Below, piece after piece: positions 1-7,804 of a DNA stretch of 17,813 bases. The DNA lies in NCBI GenBank assembly GCA_002687025.1, contig NYZG01000379.1, forward strand, positions 1 through 17,813, given 5' to 3'. This stretch comes from Candidatus Poribacteria bacterium. GTDB taxonomy: Bacteria; Poribacteria; WGA-4E; GCA-2687025. The stretch's first letter is position 1, and each line of letters begins with the position of its first letter. The notes under the pieces are model-generated. The model worked only from the letters and a program-made list of their open reading frames with translations, was not told where the DNA came from and did not search any database. The translations under genes and the position numbers were made by a program.

Positions 1-848
1 ATGTGCGGCTTCAGCATGACACGCAGTCCCAACCGATGGGCCTCACCGATCGCGTGCGCCAGGTCTTCATCGGTCGTCGTCAGGTCGTCGCGCGCCGAGA
101 TGTCCGTGGAGGAGATCGTGTCCTGGGAACCGACCACAAGGAGGCTGGTCCAGGTCGCTCCGGTCGATTCTAGCTCCGCGAGCGATTGGTCAGCCGCGGG
201 CGTGGAATACCCACCCGACATCCAACTGCTGAACGCGATACCCTTCTGCCTCGGCCGCGCGTCATCGAAGGAACCCGCGCTGGCGTCGATTGGCGCCGCC
301 AGCGCGGTGAATTCGATGTCGTCCATCAGGAGCGTGCCGGTATCGAAGGCGATGTGGAATTGGAGTTCGGCCGGTCTGACGTCCAAGGGGATGACAGGCG
401 TCACGATGGTGTATCGCTGCCACGCGTCTGTCAGCGTGAACGTCCTGTCTCCGTACGGCGTCCACAACGGCCCCACGCTCGATGGCTTGAACGTGATGCG
501 CATGCCGTCCGGCGATCTGAGGAGAGCCGTCAGCCTGTACAGCTTGCCTTTCTCAAAGGCTAGATTCGGATGGACAAGCGCAGCGTCCCACGGGTTCGCG
601 CCTTGTTCTGACGCCGTCACCTCGAGTGCGCAATCGCCTTCCGGCGTATCCGTGTTGACCACTCGCATCCACGCCGCGCCGTACACGCTCCACGGCTCCG
701 CGTCGCCGCTTTCGAACCCGCCGTTGCTGACCAGATTCTCGCGGCCCACGCCGTAGATGGCAGCGGGAGCAGCGAACGTGAGGACGATGGAGACAAGCGC
801 GTATGCGCGAAGGCGTCGCATCGTCCCACGGGATGAGCCCATCGACAT
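1..848 (-). CDS. Secreted CBM plus GH113-like glycosidase (partial, C-terminus off the window)
   Basis: The minus strand stays open from an ATG at 848 to the window edge, giving 282 codons with no stop, so the C-terminus is missing. Residues 10-33 look like a signal peptide (arginine-rich start, hydrophobic core, AAPAA), so the product is probably exported. Residues 37-182 resemble a family 4/9 type carbohydrate-binding module, with NLVSNGGFESGDAEPW at its start and a LLMDDIEF strand at its end. From residue 202 a TIM-barrel glycosidase start follows (KGIAFSSWMSGGY, GATWTSLLV, then TDEDLAHAIGEAHRLGLRVM and LKPH), the pattern seen in GH113-like proteins. The substrate cannot be read because the catalytic acids lie outside the window. 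GGAG 8 nt upstream supports the 848 start; 842 and 821 are alternative ATGs. It is divergent from the ABC-F gene. Confidence 0.72.
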   Translation of the reverse strand, partial: MSMGSSRGTMRRLRAYALVSIVLTFAAPAAIYGVGRENLVSNGGFESGDAEPWSVYGAAWMRVVNTDTPEGDCALEVTASEQGANPWDAALVHPNLAFEKGKLYRLTALLRSPDGMRITFKPSSVGPLWTPYGDRTFTLTDAWQRYTIVTPVIPLDVRPAELQFHIAFDTGTLLMDDIEFTALAAPIDASAGSFDDARPRQKGIAFSSWMSGGYSTPAADQSLAELESTGATWTSLLVVGSQDTISSTDISARDDLTTTDEDLAHAIGEAHRLGLRVMLKPH

Positions 849-996
849 GCAAGGCACTCCAGCAAGAACTGTAGCGGTACATGGCCGAGGGCAGGCCGTT
901 TGAGTATCTGTGCCGCGATCTCCATAACGATAGCGCGGAGGTCGCCGTGCCGCCTTTGCGAGACAGCACGTCTCGGGCTGGCAGCGTGAAGGTGGC

Positions 997-1025
997 TTGA
1001 CGGAACAAGCCCTGCGTAGTTCTAT
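997..1025 (+). promoter_or_regulatory. Candidate sigma-70 promoter for the ABC-F gene
   Basis: TTGACG (997-1002) is separated by 17 nt from TTCTAT (1020-1025). The -35 is good and the -10 weak (3 of 6). It lies 48 nt upstream of the ABC-F start, inside the 224-bp divergent gap. Nothing else was recognised in that gap. Confidence 0.35.
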
Positions 1026-1072
1026 GTGCCCGTCGCGCCCCGACGAAGACGTAGGTCCACGGGTCCCCAGGC

Positions 1073-2680
1073 ATGAGCCTAATACGCCTAAACAGCGTGT
1101 CGAAGAGCTACGACGCGAACCGCGTCCTACGCGACGTCTCCTTCCGTCTACAGGCCGGCGAGCGCGTCGGGCTGATCGGCAAGAACGGCTCGGGCAAGAC
1201 GACCATCTTCCGCATGCTCCTCGGCCAGGAGCAGCCGGACTCCGGGGAGGTCGACGTAACGGCCGACGCCACCGTGGGGTATTTCTCGCAGTTCTCGACG
1301 CTCAGCGGCGGCATGTCCATCCGCGAAATCCTGGACGGCCTGTTCCCAGAGGTGCACGCCGTCGATAAGGAGCTTCGAGAAGTCGAGGCCGCCATGGCCG
1401 AGGCCGAGGACATCGACAAGCTCATCGCGCGCCAGTCCGAACTGCTCGAACAGATGGAGCGGATCGACGGGTGGACGTACCAGAGCCAGATCGAGACGGT
1501 CCTCACGAAGCTGGGATTCAGCGATGTCCACGCGCGTCGTCCCGTGGAGCAGTTGTCGGGAGGATGGCAGAACCGCGCCGCGCTCGCGAAGATCCTGCTC
1601 CAGGACCCGGACCTGCTCCTGCTGGACGAACCCACGAACTTCCTGGACATCGAGGGACTCGCTTGGCTGGAGCAGTGGCTCGTCAAGCTGAACGGCGCGC
1701 TCATCGTCGTCTCGCACGATCGCCACTTCCTGGACTCCGTCGTGACGCGGGTCGTCGAGATCGAGAACTTCCACCTGCACGAATACGCCGGCGGATACAC
1801 GCAATACGTCCGCGAGAAGCCCATACGCCTGAAACGCATCGAGCGGCAGTTCCAGTACGAGCAGGAGTTGCTCGCCTTCGAGAGCGAGGCGATCCGCGAC
1901 CGCGAGGAAGCTCGCCGCAACCCCAGCGACCACATGAAGCGCAAGCTGGCGAACATCAAGCGCTCCGTCGAGCCAAGGCCCGTAGACCGCATACTCACCG
2001 GCATCTATCGCGGGCTGAGCGCGCCGGAGATCCTGTGCCGCGTCGAGAATCTGTCCAAAGGCTACGACGGGCAGACGCTGTTCTCCGACGTCGGGTTCGA
2101 GGTGCATCGTGGCGAGCGGCTGGCGGTGGTCGGCCCCAACGGTTGCGGGAAGAGCACGCTGCTGAACCTGCTCACCGATGCCGCGGAGCCGGACACCGGC
2201 GACGTGCGATGGGGACGCGGGGACATCCCCTACGCCTATTTCAACGCCATGCGCGACCGCCTCGACCTGAACGACACGGTGACGCACGTGGTGAACACGT
2301 CGGGCCTTGGCGATCGCGCGCCGCGCAAGCAGGTCAACCGCTTCCTGTCGCTCATGCGGTTCTCGGAGATGGACCTGCGTCAGCAGATCGGGACGCTTTC
2401 GGGCGGGGAGCAGGCGCGCGTGGCGCTGGCGCTGTGCTTGCTCTCGGGCGCGCCGCTCATCATTCTCGACGAGCCGACGAACCACCTGGACCTCACGAGC
2501 TCGCAGGTCATGGAACGCGCGCTGGCGCACTACCCAGGTGGGGTCATCGTCGTGAGCCACGATCGGTTCTTCGTGGACAAGGTCGCCACGCGGCTGCTCG
2601 TGTTCGAGGAGGGGTCCACGCGACTGCGGTTCGTCACGGGGAACTGGTCGACGTGGCAGGCGTCGCACGACGGCGCGTGA
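1073..2680 (+). CDS. ABC-F family ATP-binding protein (Uup/EttA-like)
   Basis: This is a soluble protein of 535 residues with two ABC ATPase cassettes and no membrane segments, the layout of the ABC-F family. Members act on the ribosome (translation factors or antibiotic protection) rather than as transporters. Cassette 1 has Walker A GKNGSGKTT (36-44), signature LSGGWQ (161-166), Walker B LLLLDEPTN (181-189) and H-loop SHDRHF. A charged helical linker (about 235-315) follows, matching the family's interdomain linker. Cassette 2 has GPNGCGKST (354-362), LSGGEQ (442-447), DEPTNHLD (466-473) and SHDRFF. All catalytic motifs are intact, so it should be active. An in-frame TAG at 1052 leaves ATG 1073 as the only sensible start, although the ribosome site (CCCAGG) is poor. 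The subfamily is not certain: the C-terminus lacks the long Uup-type coiled coil. A small secreted-protein gene follows after 47 bp, probably cotranscribed. Confidence 0.93.
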   Translation: MSLIRLNSVSKSYDANRVLRDVSFRLQAGERVGLIGKNGSGKTTIFRMLLGQEQPDSGEVDVTADATVGYFSQFSTLSGGMSIREILDGLFPEVHAVDKELREVEAAMAEAEDIDKLIARQSELLEQMERIDGWTYQSQIETVLTKLGFSDVHARRPVEQLSGGWQNRAALAKILLQDPDLLLLDEPTNFLDIEGLAWLEQWLVKLNGALIVVSHDRHFLDSVVTRVVEIENFHLHEYAGGYTQYVREKPIRLKRIERQFQYEQELLAFESEAIRDREEARRNPSDHMKRKLANIKRSVEPRPVDRILTGIYRGLSAPEILCRVENLSKGYDGQTLFSDVGFEVHRGERLAVVGPNGCGKSTLLNLLTDAAEPDTGDVRWGRGDIPYAYFNAMRDRLDLNDTVTHVVNTSGLGDRAPRKQVNRFLSLMRFSEMDLRQQIGTLSGGEQARVALALCLLSGAPLIILDEPTNHLDLTSSQVMERALAHYPGGVIVVSHDRFFVDKVATRLLVFEEGSTRLRFVTGNWSTWQASHDGA

Positions 2681-2727
2681 CTGCCGCCGACCACCATCGC
2701 ATCGGCTCATGAATTGGGAGGGAGCGC

Positions 2728-3135
2728 ATGTCCGGTCGCACTCTGTTTGCGTCGCTGCTGGGAGCATTGGCTGGGATCGCCGCCGTGGTGGGCGGCAGCG
2801 CCATCGCGAAGGGCGTCGGAGTCGCGGACGACTCAGACGTGACCCGATACATCATGGTCACGTCATTCGAGCCGGATGAGGCGTGGACCGAGGAGTACGC
2901 GGCGGCCGGCGTGGGCAAGCTCAGCGAGGCGTACACGCGGGACGCGATCGACGGCTTCCAGGCCAAGACGTTCGTCGGCGACTTCGACCGCAACGAGTTC
3001 GGCGGCATCTACCGCTTCGCCGACGCGGAGGCGCTTGAGGCGTTCCTCGCCAGGCGCCCGCCCGCCGAGAACCGGGTCGTCAAGACGTTCCGCGTTCTGG
3101 GAGAGTGGCAGGCGGCGGGGCACGAAGGTCGGTAG
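2728..3135 (+). CDS. Small signal-peptide protein with YdhR/monooxygenase-like ferredoxin fold
   Basis: The product has 135 residues. Residues 5-27 are hydrophobic and alanine/glycine-rich (signal peptide or N-terminal anchor). The remainder looks like a compact alpha/beta dimeric ferredoxin-like domain: a YIMVTSFEP strand, a long helix (about 50-70), then TFVGDFDRNEFGGIYRF and an acidic helix ADAEALEAFLA. The FGGIY-F-x-x-x-x-A-L-x-A pattern recalls YdhR-type putative monooxygenases. Such domains are normally cytosolic, so the export signal is unusual. No enzymatic activity can be assigned. A strong ribosome site (GGGAGGGAG) precedes ATG 2728. It is probably translated from the ABC-F transcript. 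The fold call is a resemblance only. Confidence 0.68.
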   Translation: MSGRTLFASLLGALAGIAAVVGGSAIAKGVGVADDSDVTRYIMVTSFEPDEAWTEEYAAAGVGKLSEAYTRDAIDGFQAKTFVGDFDRNEFGGIYRFADAEALEAFLARRPPAENRVVKTFRVLGEWQAAGHEGR

Positions 3136-3508
3136 GCGGCGCCGCGACGGCTGGCACTCCCCGATCCAAACGCGCTGGCTCGGTTACGCGACAGTTGTCT
3201 CGGCGGCGTTCAGTCGACGCCCGTGCGAAGCGCGCCCCATGTGCCCGCGCGTTTCCGGCCTGCGACACGGCTAGCTGCGATGCCGGAATGAACCAGTCGG
3301 CAGCGACGGGCCACCGTGACGAGGGGCCCATCCAAGGACAGACCGCTCTCACGCGACCGGCCACGGCCGCTGGCCTGTGATGCTCTGCGCCCTGGAGCAC
3401 TGGTGGCGCCTGTCTCGTGGGCGAGACGGCATCATCCCGAGGCATGGCGCGACAGCTATACTTGGCCAAAGGCGCCTCTCGGGCGCTCGGTAGCAGGAGG
3501 ATAGAGGG
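3136..3508. other. Intergenic gap of 373 bp, no gene recognised
   Basis: No credible coding region was seen on either strand; open frames here are arginine/proline-rich and lack ribosome sites. The gap holds an inverted repeat at 3412-3427 (listed separately) and a TATACT hexamer at 3457-3462 that could be a -10 for the downstream kinase. No good -35 lies at the expected distance (3434-3439 is ATCCCG). Confidence 0.5.
3408..3430. repeat. Inverted repeat / hairpin upstream of the kinase gene
   Basis: GTCTCG (3412-3417) and CGAGAC (3422-3427) pair perfectly around a 4-nt TGGG loop. GCC/GGC outside can extend the stem across one bulged T. There is no T-run on either side, so this is not a classic intrinsic terminator. 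It lies 27 nt upstream of a TATACT hexamer and could be an operator or part of a leader. Function is unknown. Confidence 0.4.
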
Positions 3509-4882
3509 ATGCGGTCGAACGAAAGGATTCGAAGGTACGCCCAAGCCACCGAGGAGATGATCGAGGGACGATTTCGCGTGGACATTCCTGCCGGACAAGA
3601 CGATGTCGTCGGTCGCTTAGGGAACAACCTCGCGGAGCTGGGCCGCACGCTCGAGCGTCGGTTTGATGAGATGCGGCGCATTGGTCAGGTGACCGAACAC
3701 GCCAACGCGGGCCTGCTCCTCGACGATGTTCTGGACCACGTCTACGAAGCGTTCCGTGAGGTGATCCCCTACGACAGGATCGGCTTCTCGCTCCTCGAGC
3801 AGGAGGGGCGCGTCGTGCGCGCGCGTTGGGCGCGCTCGGAGGCGCCTGTCATGAAGATCGTGGGCGGCTTCTCCCAGACGCTCGAGGGGAGCAGCCTGCA
3901 ACGGATCATCGACACTGGCGAACCAAGGATACTGAACGACCTGGTCGGCTACCTAGGCGACCATCCGGACTCCGCGTCGACACGGCTCATTGTCGAGGAA
4001 GGTATGCGTTCGAGCCTGACGTGCCCTCTGGTGGTCATGGGTCGGCCGATCGGGTTCATGTTCTTCTCGAGCATGCAGTCTGGCACGTACGAGCACGTGC
4101 ACAGCGACGTGTTCATGCAGATTGCGGGTCAGTTGGCGCTGATCGTCGAGAAGGGACGGCTGTACCAGCAGCTTGTGGAACTGAACGACCTCAAGGACCG
4201 GTTCCTGGGCACGGCAGCGCACGATCTGCGGTCGCCGATGGCGTCGATACAGGGATTCCTGGATCTGATGCTCGTGGGGGTCGTCGGGGAATTCACGGAG
4301 CAGCAGGAGGAGCTCCTGCGCCGCATACGCCGATCGAGTGAAGGGATGCTGCGCCTCATCAACGACCTGTTGGACGTCGCTGCCATTGAGTCGGGCAAGC
4401 TGGATATGGAGATAGAGGAGGTCGAACCCACGGCCTTTCTGCGCGAGTGCGGAGAATCGGCGAAAGTGCTGGCGCAGGCCAAGGCGATCCAGGTGGACAT
4501 GAACCTCCCCGCGTGTCTTCCCCGTGTGAGGATAGACCCGCAGCGGATCGAGCAGGCGATAACGAACCTGGTCACCAACGCCATCAAGTTCTCCGAGGTG
4601 GAGACCACCGTCACTGTCACGGCGACGGTAGTCGGCGAGAGTATCAGGATCTCGGTCGCGGACGAGGGTCAGGGAATACCTGAGGACGAGGTCTCTGAGC
4701 TCTTCCAGGACTTCACTCGGACGAGTGTTCGCCCCACCGCAGGTGAGTCGAGCACGGGGCTTGGTCTCGCCATCGTGAAGCGCATCGTGGAGGGGCACCA
4801 TGGGGCTGTGGACGTAACCAGCCGCGAAGGCGTGGGCTCGACGTTTGCGTTCTCGCTGCCGGTGGCGGCGCAGCCAGGCTGA
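3509..4882 (+). CDS. Cytosolic HAMP-GAF sensor histidine kinase
   Basis: This is a two-component sensor kinase of 457 residues that autophosphorylates on histidine and would pass phosphate to a response regulator. Residues about 3-56 resemble a HAMP helical module, but there is no membrane segment before it. Residues about 66-218 form a GAF domain (VIPYDRIGFSLLEQEGR, then RSSLTCPLVVMGRPIGFMFF). The H-box is GTAAHDLRSPM with H238, the N-box NLVTNAIKFS with N357, G1 DEGQGIP (D385) and G2 GLGLAIVKRI (417-426). All kinase motifs are intact. Strong AGGAGG 8 nt before ATG 3509 fixes the start. No response regulator is encoded in the window, so it is an orphan kinase. A HAMP without a transmembrane region could mean recent loss of a membrane input domain or a true soluble sensor; the ligand is unknown. 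It is convergent with the MBL-hemerythrin gene. Confidence 0.92.
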   Translation: MRSNERIRRYAQATEEMIEGRFRVDIPAGQDDVVGRLGNNLAELGRTLERRFDEMRRIGQVTEHANAGLLLDDVLDHVYEAFREVIPYDRIGFSLLEQEGRVVRARWARSEAPVMKIVGGFSQTLEGSSLQRIIDTGEPRILNDLVGYLGDHPDSASTRLIVEEGMRSSLTCPLVVMGRPIGFMFFSSMQSGTYEHVHSDVFMQIAGQLALIVEKGRLYQQLVELNDLKDRFLGTAAHDLRSPMASIQGFLDLMLVGVVGEFTEQQEELLRRIRRSSEGMLRLINDLLDVAAIESGKLDMEIEEVEPTAFLRECGESAKVLAQAKAIQVDMNLPACLPRVRIDPQRIEQAITNLVTNAIKFSEVETTVTVTATVVGESIRISVADEGQGIPEDEVSELFQDFTRTSVRPTAGESSTGLGLAIVKRIVEGHHGAVDVTSREGVGSTFAFSLPVAAQPG

Positions 4883-4920
4883 CATGCGCCAGGGCCTGCC
4901 CGCCTCAGGGGCGAGTTGCT

Positions 4921-4941
4921 GTCCTACAGCACACCTAGGAC
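4921..4941. terminator. Weak inverted repeat between convergent genes
   Basis: GTCCTA (4921-4926) and TAGGAC (4936-4941) can form a 6-bp stem with a 9-nt loop, midway between the two convergent stop codons. No T-tract follows on either strand, so a bidirectional terminator role is tentative and rests mostly on position. Confidence 0.25.
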
Positions 4942-4983
4942 GCTGAGGGCGCGCTATGAAATGCTGGTGTCATCCCCGGACGA

Positions 4984-7599
4984 TCAGAACACCCCCTGGG
5001 CGTTGAGGAACGCGCCGTATCTGCGGTCGGTATCCAGGACGTGGCTGATTAGCCACCGTTCGAGGAATCCGGTGAAGTCCAGATCGTCGAGTGTTTCTCT
5101 CCCCTCGATACCCTCGCGGTATTCGGCCACCTGCTGCTCCAGCCTCCTGTGCTTTGCGCGGTGGGATGGGAGACCTGGATACTGGTATCGCCCCATCAGC
5201 TCCTCTTCGGCGCTGAAGTGGTAGTGCGTGTAATCCACGAGCGCGCCCATCGCCCTGTCGAGGGCGTCACGATCTTGTGTCGTTCTCAGGATCTCCGCGA
5301 TGCTATTCGCGATTTCGACGAGTTTCATGTGGTGCGTGTCCATGCCTGTGTTCTGGACGCTGAATTCGTCCCGCCAGATGAACGCCTGCGACTGGTCGCC
5401 TGCGTGGACGATCATGGACGCCCGAGCCAGGTACGACTCGAAGAGCTTCCACCGCACGATGGGGATGTCCTCGACCAGGTCGCCTGGGATCTGAAGCGTT
5501 TCGGTGTCCTCGACAGCTCGCACACGGAACAGACCCGGCGTGCCGAAGACAGCCTCCTCTTCCCCGAAGAACTCACGCGCCTCAACGGTGTCGAGGACGT
5601 CATTCCCGACGACTCTCTCCAGACGACCGTGCGTGACAACGTTGAGGACCCCGAGGTCCCGTGATTCTGCCAACTTTCCGGCGGCGTATTGCCGAATCTG
5701 TACGCCGTCGGCGATCGCCGCAAGTGTGGGTTCGGGGACATCCTCACCGAATAGCTGCGTGGTCCGCAGGAATTCCGTCGTCGCCGCGCTCTGCCTGATC
5801 CGCTCTTCGAGGCCGCTCTGCCTAACCACGGTTGCGTAGAGCGCCGCTGGGACGGCAAGGGCTCGCACGAAGGATATGGCACGGTACGTTGAGCTGCTGG
5901 CGCGTGACTCCAGAACCGGAGCCGTCCCGATGATCGCGCCTGCTGAGAGCTTGTTGACCACATTCTGGGAGCTCTGTACTCGCTCCAATGTTCCCGACAG
6001 TATCAACAGCACATCGTCAGGGACGGCTCCCTGTCGAAGGACAATCGTACCCGGGTTGATGCGCACGATATCACCGTTGAGCAGGGGACCCAGATCCTCG
6101 GCGGCGACCCCGGAGAAGTGCGCGTGCAGATGTTCCTCCGCGTCGCGCCGCGCGAAGTCCGAGCGCGCGGGAACCAACACATCCGCCGTGCCGTGGGGAG
6201 CGCTAGAGCCGATTTCCTTCTCGCTTGACGTCAGTTCTCGGGCCAGATGAGCGAGGATTATCTTGCCCGACGTATCGTCACGGAAGTCGTCAGCAGACCC
6301 GTGAATCATGCCGCCCCCAACGTCGACCTTCTTCAGGTCTGCCGGGGTTAGGTAGCTTTCTTTCACACGCTCGTGGAACTCACGTGTCACACCGGGCCCG
6401 GTGTCGGCGTCGGTGACCATACCCTCCAGCACGTCCAAGGCGACGATGTCCGCGAAGTGGGCGTAAGTCTTGTACCCGTCGCCGCACAAGGCGCGGAAGA
6501 GCAGTATGTTCGTCTCGACCGGATGGGGTGACAGGATCGGACGCACTTCGAGGCCATCGACGTCGTTCCACACTCCCACCTCGAGGTCGCGTGGCTCAAG
6601 GAAATCGGCGAATCGCTCCTCCTCAATGGATAGCAGCGCCGCCATCTTCTTCTCGACAGACGCCCGTACCAGAGAGGCAGCGTAGTAGGGGATCTTGTGA
6701 CCCGACCGCATGAGCGTCGTGATACCGGCGAAGTGGTCATCGTGGGCGTGTGTGTGGAACATCCCTGCGATCTCACCGATACCGATGCCCAGCGCGTCGA
6801 GGTTCGCTAGGAGATTTGGGCCTGCATCAATGAGGTAGATGCGCCCTTGGAACATCAGGATGCTCGATACCGTCGGTCGGTTGATGTCCCAGCCATCGGC
6901 TTCGCCGGAGTGAATGACGCCGAAATACTCACGCTCAATGGCCTTGAAGCCGAGGGGGTATGCCGACTCGTACGTCTCGTCGGGACCAAGGTTGAGGTCC
7001 ACTGTCACCGCGTCGGCTCCGTAACGGATCTCGAAGACGTTGACCGAGGCGCGTTGGATGGTCACGCCGTTCCTGATCTCCGTGACGTCGTTCCCAACGA
7101 CCCTCGCCTCGAGAAGGTCGCTGGAGGGCCGTATGCTTCCGAACGCGAATCGCAGCTTGAGCCGCATCAGCTCTTCTGCAACATCCTCCTCGGCCCCGGC
7201 CTGCACCAATTCCGCTTTGGAGACGAGCCCGTAGTTGCCACGGTAGATGTATTGCAGTTGCGCGTTTACCTGCTGCGACTGCCCGATCAGCATCGGCTTG
7301 GCGCCGGTGTTGTTGGGGTGGTTGGGAAGCAGCAGGCCCTGGCGGTATAGCATTTGGAGCACGGGAAACTCCGCCAGATTGGAGAACTCGCCGTTCTGCA
7401 CCATGACGTCTGACAGCAGAATTGCGTTGGGACCGGTCTCGCACGGAACCCCTTCCACCTCCTGCGGTGCAATCAGGCCACGCTTCAAGAGGTGCTTCAC
7501 GCTGTCCGCAGGACAGCCGCAGAGAATGCGGACGTCGGCCTCCGGCGCCTCCACCCAATACATGCCGGTGCTGATCGGCGTCTTCCGTATGGTCGGCAT
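4984..7599 (-). CDS. Metallo-beta-lactamase / dual cNMP-binding-like / bacteriohemerythrin fusion
   Basis: This is a multidomain protein of 871 residues. After an unassigned N-terminal region (1-180), an MBL-fold domain spans about 185-460. It has DAGP (258-261), HAHDDH (284-289, the HxHxDH metal motif), and likely later ligands H359, D384 and H433 or H451. Two cyclic-nucleotide-binding-like barrels follow (about 500-600 and 605-735). The second keeps FGE (678-680) and R692 of the phosphate-binding cassette; the first has lost FGE. The C-terminus (740-867) is a bacteriohemerythrin with every diiron ligand: H757, H794, E798, H813, H817, H853 and D858. No signal or membrane segment is seen, so it should be cytosolic. 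The likely role is sensing O2, NO or redox state, with hydrolase activity under ligand control; the substrate is unknown. AGGAGG 5 nt before ATG 7599 supports the start. Confidence 0.9.
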   Translation of the reverse strand: MPTIRKTPISTGMYWVEAPEADVRILCGCPADSVKHLLKRGLIAPQEVEGVPCETGPNAILLSDVMVQNGEFSNLAEFPVLQMLYRQGLLLPNHPNNTGAKPMLIGQSQQVNAQLQYIYRGNYGLVSKAELVQAGAEEDVAEELMRLKLRFAFGSIRPSSDLLEARVVGNDVTEIRNGVTIQRASVNVFEIRYGADAVTVDLNLGPDETYESAYPLGFKAIEREYFGVIHSGEADGWDINRPTVSSILMFQGRIYLIDAGPNLLANLDALGIGIGEIAGMFHTHAHDDHFAGITTLMRSGHKIPYYAASLVRASVEKKMAALLSIEEERFADFLEPRDLEVGVWNDVDGLEVRPILSPHPVETNILLFRALCGDGYKTYAHFADIVALDVLEGMVTDADTGPGVTREFHERVKESYLTPADLKKVDVGGGMIHGSADDFRDDTSGKIILAHLARELTSSEKEIGSSAPHGTADVLVPARSDFARRDAEEHLHAHFSGVAAEDLGPLLNGDIVRINPGTIVLRQGAVPDDVLLILSGTLERVQSSQNVVNKLSAGAIIGTAPVLESRASSSTYRAISFVRALAVPAALYATVVRQSGLEERIRQSAATTEFLRTTQLFGEDVPEPTLAAIADGVQIRQYAAGKLAESRDLGVLNVVTHGRLERVVGNDVLDTVEAREFFGEEEAVFGTPGLFRVRAVEDTETLQIPGDLVEDIPIVRWKLFESYLARASMIVHAGDQSQAFIWRDEFSVQNTGMDTHHMKLVEIANSIAEILRTTQDRDALDRAMGALVDYTHYHFSAEEELMGRYQYPGLPSHRAKHRRLEQQVAEYREGIEGRETLDDLDFTGFLERWLISHVLDTDRRYGAFLNAQGVF

Positions 7600-7646
7600 T
7601 GCATCCTCCTTCGCCTGCGCATGGTTCGGCGCCCACTGCCCCCTTA

Positions 7647-7675
7647 GGTATAGCTGCCTTGAGGCGCGTCTTTAA
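7647..7675 (-). promoter_or_regulatory. Candidate promoter for the MBL-hemerythrin gene
   Basis: On the minus strand TTAAAG (7675-7670) and TATACC (7652-7647) are 17 nt apart, about 48 nt upstream of the start at 7599. Both boxes are imperfect (3 of 6 and 4 of 6). The surrounding gap (7600-7804) holds no gene and no clear terminator was seen. Confidence 0.3.
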
Positions 7676-7804
7676 GTGCCACGCCCGGCCGCGGTCGGCA
7701 GGAAACGGCTCATGCGCTCCCGTAGGGGATTCGGATGCCTGCCGACTCCGGGCCCAGGACGCACCCGAAGACGATCGCCCCAATTGGGAGCCGGAATCTC
7801 AGTC

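Noticed and set aside
1..756. Long plus-strand open frame of 251 codons opposite the glycosidase gene
   Set aside because: It is Ser/Arg-rich without a recognisable domain, while the minus strand carries a signal peptide, CBM and glycosidase motifs in one frame.
1148..2767. Minus-strand open frame of 539 codons opposite the ABC-F gene
   Set aside because: It is a mirror frame of the ABC-F gene caused by high GC at third positions; it is Arg/Val/Leu-rich with no domain.
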